Positions 58,404 through 64,000 of a DNA stretch of 64,000 nucleotides are shown piece after piece. The position numbers were made by a program, and so were the translations under genes. The stretch is from Catellatospora bangladeshensis. GTDB taxonomy: Bacteria; Actinomycetota; Actinomycetes; Mycobacteriales; Micromonosporaceae. Under the pieces are notes generated by a model. That model searched no databases, was not told the origin of the DNA, and saw nothing but the letters and a program-made list of their open reading frames with translations. The DNA lies in NCBI RefSeq assembly GCF_016862575.1, contig NZ_BONF01000030.1:1-64000 (forward strand). The letters are read 5' to 3'. Every line of letters begins with the position of its first letter. Within the stretch, counting starts at the first letter, position 1.

Positions 58404-58652
58404 TCAGCGGCGGGGAGTCCAGTCCTTACCGTCGTCGTCATCGTCATCGTCGTCGACGGCGTAATTCGCGTACGGGTCGTACGGATCGCGCTCGTCGTCG
58501 TCGTGATCCTCGGCAACAGTACTGCCGCTGCCGCTGCTGAGCTCGTTACCTCCGAGCTCGCGCTGCAAGGCGGCGAGGTCGGTGTTCGGGGAGTGGTACT
58601 TCAACTCCCGGGCCACCTTAGTCTGCTTGGCCTTAGCTCGGCCGCGCCCCAT
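58404..58652 (-). CDS. DUF3073 family protein
   Basis: The 82-residue protein starts MGRGRAKAKQTKVARELKYHSPNTDL, the basic head of DUF3073, and has an all-Asp run near the C-terminus (VDDDDDDDDGKDWTPRR). The family is widespread in actinobacteria and near purine genes; its role is unknown. ATG at 58650-58652. It is convergent with the RiPP precursor gene. Confidence 0.9.
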   Translation of the reverse strand: MGRGRAKAKQTKVARELKYHSPNTDLAALQRELGGNELSSGSGSTVAEDHDDDERDPYDPYANYAVDDDDDDDDGKDWTPRR

Positions 58653-58858
58653 GGCCGACCCCCTCGCACATGAATGACGGGGCTACCCGAAGGCGGGCCC
58701 CGATGACGTCAGACATCTCTCGTGGGTCATACGGTACATGGGAGGAGGGCACTTCGGCATCTCGGGTTACCGGGTGTCTGACAGCACATCGGAACCTGTC
58801 CGTTTTATGACTGGTAAGGAGTATATCGCTCCCCAGTAATAACGGGCCACTCGACGGA

Positions 58859-58903
58859 CGAAGCCCCCGCTCGCGCTGTTTCAGCAGCTCGGCGGGGGCT
58901 TCG
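58859..58903 (-). terminator. Hairpin terminator after amino acid dehydrogenase
   Basis: CGAAGCCCCCGC at 58859-58870 pairs perfectly with GCGGGGGCTTCG at 58892-58903, with an inner GCTG-TTT-CAGC. It has the same inner layout as the terminator at 57017. The 58653-58858 stretch holds nothing else that can be recognised apart from the DUF3073 upstream region. Confidence 0.85.
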
Positions 58904-58916
58904 ATCATGAAAGGGG

Positions 58917-59978
58917 TCAGACCCGAATGGTCCGCAGACGGCCCACCTCGGCGATGCGCTGCTCGGCGAGGCGGTCCGCCGCGGCGGCCGGAGAGATGCC
59001 CTCGGCGTCCGCCGTTTCCAGGATTCGCTTCGTCGTGTCGTAGATCTTGGTGGCACGCAGCTTGGCCCGCTCGAAGCTGAACCCGTCGATCTCGTCCGCG
59101 ACCTGGATCACGCCGCCCGAGTTGACCAGGTAGTCGGGCGCGTACAGGATGCCGCGGTCGAGCAGCAGCTTCTCGATGCCGCCGTGCGCGAGCTGGTTGT
59201 TGGCCGCGCCGGCCACGATCTGGGCCTTCAGGGCGGGCACCGTGTCGTCGTTGAGCGCGCCGCCCAGCGCGCACGGCGCGTAGACGTCGATGTCGCCGGC
59301 GACCAGCGCGGTGGCGTCGGCGACCAGGCTGATCTGCGGGTAGGTGGCCCTGGCCCACTCCAGCGCCTTCGGGTGCACGTCGGTCGCCACGACCTCGGCG
59401 CCGTCCTCGATCAGGTGAGCGGTCAGGTACTTGCCGACCTTGCCCAGCCCGGCCACGCCGACCCGGCGGCCCTTGAGCGACGGGGTGCCCCAGCGGTGCT
59501 CGGCCGCGGCGCGCATGCCCTGGAAGACGCCCCAGGCGGTGAGGACCGACGAGTCGCCGGCGCCGCCGTACTCGACGCTGCGGCCGGTCACGAACTTCGT
59601 CTCGCGGGCCACCACGTCCATGTCCTGGACGTAGGTGCCTACGTCGCACGCGGTGTAGTAGCGGCCGCCGAGGGACTCGACGAACCGGCCGTACGCCCGC
59701 AGCAGCTGCTCGGACTTGATCTGCTCCGGGTCGCCCCAGATGACGGCCTTGCCGCCGCCGAGGTCGAGCCCGGCGAGGGCGTTCTTGTACGCCATACCCC
59801 GGGAGAGGTCGAGCACGTCGTGCAGCGCCTCCTCCTCCGTGGCGTACGGGTAGAAGCGCGTGCCGCCCAGGGCGGGCCCGAGCGCCGTCGAGTAGATGCC
59901 GATGATGGCCTTCAGGCCGCTGGCCCGGTCCTGGCAGAACACGACCTGTTCGTGACTGCCGTCGGTGAATACGCCCAC
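58917..59978 (-). CDS. Leucine/valine dehydrogenase
   Basis: The 353-residue NAD enzyme deaminates branched-chain amino acids. [15 protein letters not shown], the catalytic Lys in [13 protein letters not shown] and [10 protein letters not shown], the Rossmann strand [13 protein letters not shown] and [13 protein letters not shown] are typical of the Leu/Val/Phe dehydrogenase group. Streptomyces Vdh is the closest recognised type, but specificity cannot be told. GTG at 59976-59978 has GGAG upstream. Confidence 0.93.
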   Translation of the reverse strand: MGVFTDGSHEQVVFCQDRASGLKAIIGIYSTALGPALGGTRFYPYATEEEALHDVLDLSRGMAYKNALAGLDLGGGKAVIWGDPEQIKSEQLLRAYGRFVESLGGRYYTACDVGTYVQDMDVVARETKFVTGRSVEYGGAGDSSVLTAWGVFQGMRAAAEHRWGTPSLKGRRVGVAGLGKVGKYLTAHLIEDGAEVVATDVHPKALEWARATYPQISLVADATALVAGDIDVYAPCALGGALNDDTVPALKAQIVAGAANNQLAHGGIEKLLLDRGILYAPDYLVNSGGVIQVADEIDGFSFERAKLRATKIYDTTKRILETADAEGISPAAAADRLAEQRIAEVGRLRTIRV

Positions 59979-60102
59979 TGCTGGCTCCAGGTGACTCCGA
60001 TGGCCCTTGTGGGGCCGATCCGTTCTCGGTGTTTCCGAGGGGTCGGGCGACGCCGCGGTAGCGACGCTCCCGCTGACAGCCTAATCGTGGGAGGATCGCG
60101 AG

Positions 60103-60930
60103 GTGCCGTCACAGTTCGCCGCGTACCTGAGGGTCTACGAGCCGCTCACCGCGTTCGCGCCGGAACGTGAACGATTCTGGCGCCGCTACGTGGACGAGGG
60201 GCGCGCCATCGGCGTGTCCGACGGGCCCGGCCGCCAGCGGGCGACCGTGCTGGAGGCGCTCGGTGCGGGCTGGTCGCGCCTGCCCGACCTGCCCGATGAG
60301 GCATATGTCATGCAGGGGCTGACCGGCCAGGCCGAGGTGCCCCTGGTCTGCCCGTGGAACCTGCGGGTTCGGGTCGCCGAGGCCGCGCTGCAGGCCCGGG
60401 ACGGGGTGCCGCAGGTGCTCGCCGACGCCTTCGTGCCGCCGGTGCTGGTCGACCTGGCGCAGACCGTGGTCGGGCAGACCCGGGCCGAGGACCGGATGCA
60501 CGAGCAGGTGGCCACCTGGGGCGTGCCGCTGCGCTGGTTCGTGCTGGTCTCGCCGGCCGAGCGGGACCTGGTGCTGGAGCCGTCGCGCCGGGTGCTGCGC
60601 TACCGCACGGAGATCGGCAAGGCCCGGCAGCGGGCGCACAAGGGGCTGCGGGTGCTCCGCCGCACCCTGGGCGACGTGCCGATCACCGACTCGCTGCGGG
60701 AGACCGCGCGCTGGCTGGAGTCGTTCCACCCGGGGTCGGTGATCGAACTCGACTACGGCGGCCTGACCGCGCTGCTGTCGGAGGACGCGCTGCGCGACGA
60801 CGACTCGGTCGAGTTGGTCGCCACGGGCCTGGCGGGGCTGGAACGGGAGGACGGCGACGCCGCCACGGCCGCGTATGAGCAGCTCGTGCAGCGGTGGCGG
60901 GCCATCCAACTGCTGGAGCGCAGCAACTGA
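60103..60930 (+). CDS. Conserved hypothetical protein upstream of bldC
   Basis: The 275-residue protein is not recognised. It has a mixed helical composition, with LRWFVLVSPAERDLVL, VLRYRTEIGKARQRAHKGLRVLRRTLG and a C-terminal helix AYEQLVQRWRAIQLLE, and no signal peptide or membrane helix. GTG at 60103 has GGGAGG eight bases upstream. Its place before bldC, 219 bases away, is a sign of conserved neighbourhood only by inference. Confidence 0.8.
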   Translation: MPSQFAAYLRVYEPLTAFAPERERFWRRYVDEGRAIGVSDGPGRQRATVLEALGAGWSRLPDLPDEAYVMQGLTGQAEVPLVCPWNLRVRVAEAALQARDGVPQVLADAFVPPVLVDLAQTVVGQTRAEDRMHEQVATWGVPLRWFVLVSPAERDLVLEPSRRVLRYRTEIGKARQRAHKGLRVLRRTLGDVPITDSLRETARWLESFHPGSVIELDYGGLTALLSEDALRDDDSVELVATGLAGLEREDGDAATAAYEQLVQRWRAIQLLERSN

Positions 60931-61095
60931 CGGTAGGTAGCGCGCGGGTCACCTGGGGTGATCGAAAGCTATGAAATTACTGTCTTCATCCGCTAAAAGC
61001 AGACATGTCGTTCATTCATCATCCGTCCATCCACGGACCTTCACCCGTTCGGCCCATGTCGGACATCGGGGACTAGCCGGACTATGGGTAGCGCG

Positions 61096-61126
61096 TTGAC
61101 CGGCGGGACCCCGGTCTTCGTCTATA
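61096..61126 (+). promoter_or_regulatory. Candidate bldC promoter
   Basis: TTGACC at 61096-61101 and TCTATA at 61121-61126 are separated by 19 bases, slightly long, and lie 24 bases before the bldC ATG. The rest of the 219-base gap is AT-richer than its surroundings but shows no other site. Confidence 0.4.
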
Positions 61127-61149
61127 GGTACTTGTGGAGGAGTGACCGC

Positions 61150-61359
61150 ATGGCGTCGCGTACGCACGAACCAGAACCCCTGCTCACCCCGGCAGAGGTT
61201 GCGTCGATGTTCCGCGTCGACCCGAAGACCGTCACCCGGTGGGCCAAGGCGGGCAAGCTCAGCGCTATTCGTACGCTGGGTGGCCACCGCCGCTACCGCG
61301 AGTCGGAGGTGCGTGCTCTGCTCCAGGGTCAGATCCCGCACCAGCGTCAGGGCGACTGA
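61150..61359 (+). CDS. bldC: Developmental regulator BldC (MerR-like)
   Basis: BldC is a small MerR-type DNA-binding protein that controls entry into development in Streptomyces. The 69-residue sequence LLTPAEVASMFRVDPKTV and TRWAKAGKLSAIRTLGGHRR is that of BldC. ATG at 61150 has GGAGG nine bases upstream; an upstream frame exists but is not needed. It is expected to bind direct repeats cooperatively. A strong terminator follows. Confidence 0.95.
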   Translation: MASRTHEPEPLLTPAEVASMFRVDPKTVTRWAKAGKLSAIRTLGGHRRYRESEVRALLQGQIPHQRQGD

Positions 61360-61379
61360 ACCGAGACAACTGAACATAC

Positions 61380-61413
61380 GAAGAAGGGCGCTCCCCCCAG
61401 AGCGCCCTTCTTC
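61380..61413. terminator. Strong bidirectional hairpin after bldC
   Basis: GAAGAAGGGCGCTC at 61380-61393 pairs perfectly with GAGCGCCCTTCTTC at 61400-61413, followed by TTTGCC. It separates bldC from the convergent ABC transporter genes. Confidence 0.9.
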
Positions 61414-61428
61414 TTTGCCTTCCGCCGG

Positions 61429-62106
61429 TCAGGGCACCAGCGCGCCGTCGCGGAGGGTGACGACGCGGTCGGCCATGTCCATCAGGGCCGAGTCATGGGT
61501 GGCGACCAGGGCGGTCATGCCGCGGGCGTGCACCAGGGCGCGCAGCAGGTCCATGATCTGGCGGCCGGTCTCCGAGTCGAGCTGGCCGGTCGGCTCGTCC
61601 GCGATCAGCAGCTGCGGGTCGTTGGCCAGCGCGCGGGCCACCGCCACGCGCTGCTGCTGGCCGCCGGACAGCTCGTACGGCCGCTGGTTGGCGTGCGCGC
61701 CGACGCCGACCAGCTCCAGCAGCACCGCCACCCGCTGGTCCCGCTCGGCCGGGCGCACCTTGGCCAGGCGCAGCGGCACGCCCACGTTCTCGGCCGCCGA
61801 CAGGATCGGCACCAGCCCGAACGACTGGAACACGAAGCCGATCACGTCCCGGCGCAGCGCCACCAGCTGCGGCTCGGCCGCCGAGGTGACCTCCTGCCCG
61901 GCGATGAAGACCTTGCCCGAGGTCGGCCGGTCCAGCCCGCCGATGATGTTGAGCAGCGTCGTCTTGCCCGCGCCCGAGCGGCCGCGCACGGCGACCAGCT
62001 CGCCGCGCGCGGCGGTGAACGAGACGTCGCGCACCGCGTGCACGACCTTGCCCGCCCGGCCGAAGTCGCGGGACACGTTCTCGACCCTGACCAGCTCGTC
62101 AGCCAC
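61429..62106 (-). CDS. ABC transporter ATPase (LolD/MacB type), second ATPase
   Basis: The 225-residue ATPase has Walker A GRSGAGKTT, Q-loop VFQSFGL, signature LSGGQQQR, Walker B LLIADEPTGQLD and H-loop VATHDSAL. GTG at 62104-62106 with GGAGG upstream is the start; an earlier start in the previous gene is less likely. It overlaps the other ATPase by 8 bases. Two separate ATPases serve the permease, which suggests a heterodimeric pair. Confidence 0.95.
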   Translation of the reverse strand: MADELVRVENVSRDFGRAGKVVHAVRDVSFTAARGELVAVRGRSGAGKTTLLNIIGGLDRPTSGKVFIAGQEVTSAAEPQLVALRRDVIGFVFQSFGLVPILSAAENVGVPLRLAKVRPAERDQRVAVLLELVGVGAHANQRPYELSGGQQQRVAVARALANDPQLLIADEPTGQLDSETGRQIMDLLRALVHARGMTALVATHDSALMDMADRVVTLRDGALVP

Positions 62107-63061
62107 GGCGCACCTCCACACGGTCGGACTCCAGGGTGAGCTTCACCCGGTCCTTGAGCTCCAGTTCCTCCACGAACGCGCCGGGCAGCTGCATACGCCC
62201 GGCCCGGTCGAGCACCGCGTACTCCTCGCTGACCAGCTCGGTGCCGCCGTCGGCGGTGGCCCGCGCGGTCCGGCGCACCTCCGAGGCCAGCCGGCCGTCG
62301 CGGATCGCCACGGTACGCCGCACCTGCGTGGCCACGTTCGGGTCGTGGGTCACCACGACCACCGTCACGCCCAGCTCGGCGTTGATCGTCTGCAGCGCGC
62401 CGAACACCTCGGCCGCGGTCGACTCGTCCAGCTCGCCGGTCGGCTCGTCGGCGAACAGCACCTCCGGGTCGTTGGCCACGGCCAGCGCCACCGCCACCCG
62501 CTGCTGCTCGCCGCCGGACATCTGGTCCGGGCGGCGGTCCGCGCAGTAGCCGACGCCGACCATCTCCAGCAGCTCCGCCGCGCGCTCGCGGGCCCTGCGG
62601 CCGGACCGGGTGCCGGCCAGCCGCATCGGGGTCACCACGTTCTCCAGCGCGGTCAGGTACGGCAGCAGGTTGCGGCCGGTCTGCTGCCAGACGAAGCCGA
62701 CCATGTGCCGCCGGTACGACAGCCGCTTCTTCGCCGACATGGTGAGCAGGTCGTACTCGCCCACCCGGGCGATGCCCGCGGTCGGCACGTCGAGGCCGGA
62801 CAGGATGTTCAGCAGGGTCGACTTGCCGGAGCCGGAGGCGCCGACGATGGCCAGCAGCTCGCCCCGGTCCACCACCAGATCGAGCCCCTGCAGCGCGACG
62901 ACCTCGACGCCCTCGGTCTTGTAGATCCGCACCAGCCCGTCGCACACCAGGTGGCCGCGCAGCCGGTCGGCGCCGCCGGCCCGGTCCGCGGCCCGCTGCG
63001 CGGCACGGGCCTGCAGCGTGGCGAGGTCCGGCGGCGCGATGGTCTCGTCAGTGGTCGACAT
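62099..63061 (-). CDS. ABC transporter ATPase with long C-terminal extension
   Basis: The 320-residue ATPase has Walker A GASGSGKST, Q-loop VWQQTGR, signature MSGGEQQR, Walker B LFADEPTGELD and H-loop VVTHDPNV. After the ATPase core there are about 60 extra residues (VSEEYAVLDRAGRMQLPGAFVEELELKDRVKLTLESDRVEV) that look like a SpoVT/AbrB-type or small beta domain, unusual in this family. It overlaps the permease by one base and the next ATPase by eight. Confidence 0.93.
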   Translation of the reverse strand: MSTTDETIAPPDLATLQARAAQRAADRAGGADRLRGHLVCDGLVRIYKTEGVEVVALQGLDLVVDRGELLAIVGASGSGKSTLLNILSGLDVPTAGIARVGEYDLLTMSAKKRLSYRRHMVGFVWQQTGRNLLPYLTALENVVTPMRLAGTRSGRRARERAAELLEMVGVGYCADRRPDQMSGGEQQRVAVALAVANDPEVLFADEPTGELDESTAAEVFGALQTINAELGVTVVVVTHDPNVATQVRRTVAIRDGRLASEVRRTARATADGGTELVSEEYAVLDRAGRMQLPGAFVEELELKDRVKLTLESDRVEVRRG

Positions 63062-64000
63062 CAGCTCTCTCCCGCTTCGAAGGAACCGAGCCGGAGCACC
63101 TCACCGAGGCGCAGCCGGCGGTTGAACAGGGTTTCCACCGCGAGCGCGGTCAGCATTCCGATCAGCACCAGCGCCACCGCGGCGCCGGCCACCAGCGGGT
63201 CGAAGGCGACCCCGACCGTGATCCCGTCGGTGAACGTGTCGAGGCCCAGCGCCGGGGCGATGAGCCGCGGCATCGCCACGCCCACCACCGCGCCGGTCAG
63301 CACCGCCACGGTCACCACCGGCATCAGCTCCACCAGCAGCAGGCCCCGGCCCTGGCCTCGGGTCAGGCCCATGGTCCGCAGCCGGGACAGCACGGTGCCG
63401 CGGCCGCGGGCGCCGGAGACGACGGCGAAGCCGATCGCCAGCAGGGCCAGCAGCACGCCGGTGCCCGCGCCGATGGCGAACGCGAAGGTGATCACCGCGT
63501 TGACGCTGGTCTCGTCCAGCTCCGCGCGGGCGGAGTCCCAGGTCGTCACGAGCGTGACCGGCTCGTACGACTTCGCGCGGTAGCCGGTGCTCGCCCAGCG
63601 CTCCTGCCCGGCGTCGCCCGCCGCCCGCAGCGCCTGCGGGTCCGGGTCGCCCGCCAGCAGGTAGCCGCTGGGCAGCAGCGCCTGCCGGCTGTCCGCCGGG
63701 AACGCCTGCCAGGGCAGCACGATGAAGTTCGTCGCGCCGTTGGCGATCGGCGGGAACCCGTCGACCACCGCCGCCACCGAGAAGTCGTAGAACCGGCCCC
63801 GCAGCGTCACCATGCCCTTGCCGTCGCCGACCTGCTTCGCGGCGCCGGGCGAGAGCAGCGCCGGGATGACCGGGCTCTGGCCCGTCTCGGTGAACGCCGC
63901 GGGCGGGGTGAACTGGACCCCGGACTCGGCGAGCACCTTCGCGTAGGCCGGGCCGTCGAGCACCAGCGCGTACACCGTGCCCTTGCGCTGCTGGTCGACG
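63061..64000 (-). CDS. FtsX-type ABC permease, 3' part
   Basis: The frame is open to the window edge and the gene starts outside. The visible C-terminal part of about 313 residues has an extracytoplasmic region, three helices (VITFAFAIGAGTGVLLALLAIGFAVV; LLLVELMPVVTVAVLTGAVVGVA; VAGAAVALVLIGMLTALAV) and the end LRLGEVLRLGSFEAGES. It belongs with the two following ATPases. The start in the window is not the true start. Confidence 0.85.
   Translation of the reverse strand, partial: VDQQRKGTVYALVLDGPAYAKVLAESGVQFTPPAAFTETGQSPVIPALLSPGAAKQVGDGKGMVTLRGRFYDFSVAAVVDGFPPIANGATNFIVLPWQAFPADSRQALLPSGYLLAGDPDPQALRAAGDAGQERWASTGYRAKSYEPVTLVTTWDSARAELDETSVNAVITFAFAIGAGTGVLLALLAIGFAVVSGARGRGTVLSRLRTMGLTRGQGRGLLLVELMPVVTVAVLTGAVVGVAMPRLIAPALGLDTFTDGITVGVAFDPLVAGAAVALVLIGMLTALAVETLFNRRLRLGEVLRLGSFEAGES

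Noticed and set aside
61142-63583. An 813-codon plus-strand frame across bldC and the ABC genes
   Set aside because: It runs opposite three ABC genes with complete Walker motifs, and its Ser/Arg/Pro-rich translation has no domain.

Overview
The window reads as actinobacterial chromosome. GC is very high, third codon positions are almost all G or C, GTG and TTG starts are common, and genes often overlap by ATGA or GTGA. The gene set (BldC, DUF3073, a tRNA adenosine deaminase with its associated protein, SCP_3 next to purF, split PurS/PurQ/PurL, SigE-type sigma factor, a stand-alone ParA-like ATPase with a proline-rich head) fits Micromonosporaceae best; genus and species cannot be fixed by reading alone.

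Layout. 0-6.5 kb: ParA-like ATPase, a lipid-kinase-like protein, purA, an AbiEi/DUF559 gene enclosed by a 38-bp inverted repeat, and purD. 6.6-10.7 kb: a lipid-degradation block (acyl-CoA ligase, acyl-CoA dehydrogenase, SCP2 protein) with a TetR regulator. 10.8-25 kb: a large envelope or efflux region with two two-component systems, three MacA-like adaptors, two MacB-type ABC transporters, two secreted lipoproteins carrying CxxxxG(V/I) motifs and a DUF5666-like anchored protein. A family of 75-bp palindromes is scattered through it, one copy inside a coding sequence. 25-34.6 kb: DUF885 and M48 peptidases, a DMT transporter, a PHP-domain protein, a secreted beta-propeller and tyrA. 35-39.4 kb: tadA with its partner and an htdX-fabG4-fadA2-like fatty acid block. 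39.5-46 kb: a VapBC pair, purB, a GDT1-type cation transporter and the purSQL operon. 46-51.2 kb: a 42-bp tandem repeat array, an ECF sigma factor and its membrane partner, two degenerate GT51-like proteins, and SoxR divergent from a split transketolase. 51.5-54.9 kb: scp-purF-purM. 55-58.4 kb: a membrane protein with a FUS-like Gly/Tyr/Gln tail, then a two-gene RiPP locus (radical SAM/SPASM maturase plus 64-residue precursor). 58.4-64 kb: DUF3073, a branched-chain amino acid dehydrogenase, an unknown protein, bldC and a FtsX-type ABC transporter that runs off the window.

How the genes work together. Eight purine genes (purA, D, B, S, Q, L, F, M) sit in five separate places. A shared operator, TTAC-N6-GTAA, occurs at the TetR gene, at the acyl-CoA ligase and in the fabG-thiolase divergon, which suggests one fatty-acid regulon. 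Direct repeats with an 11-bp period occur upstream of both adaptor genes and the response regulator of the first two-component system, which suggests that it controls the efflux modules. The most novel material is the cyclophane-type RiPP locus, the FUS-like membrane protein beside it, the catalytically depleted GT51-like pair and the palindrome families.
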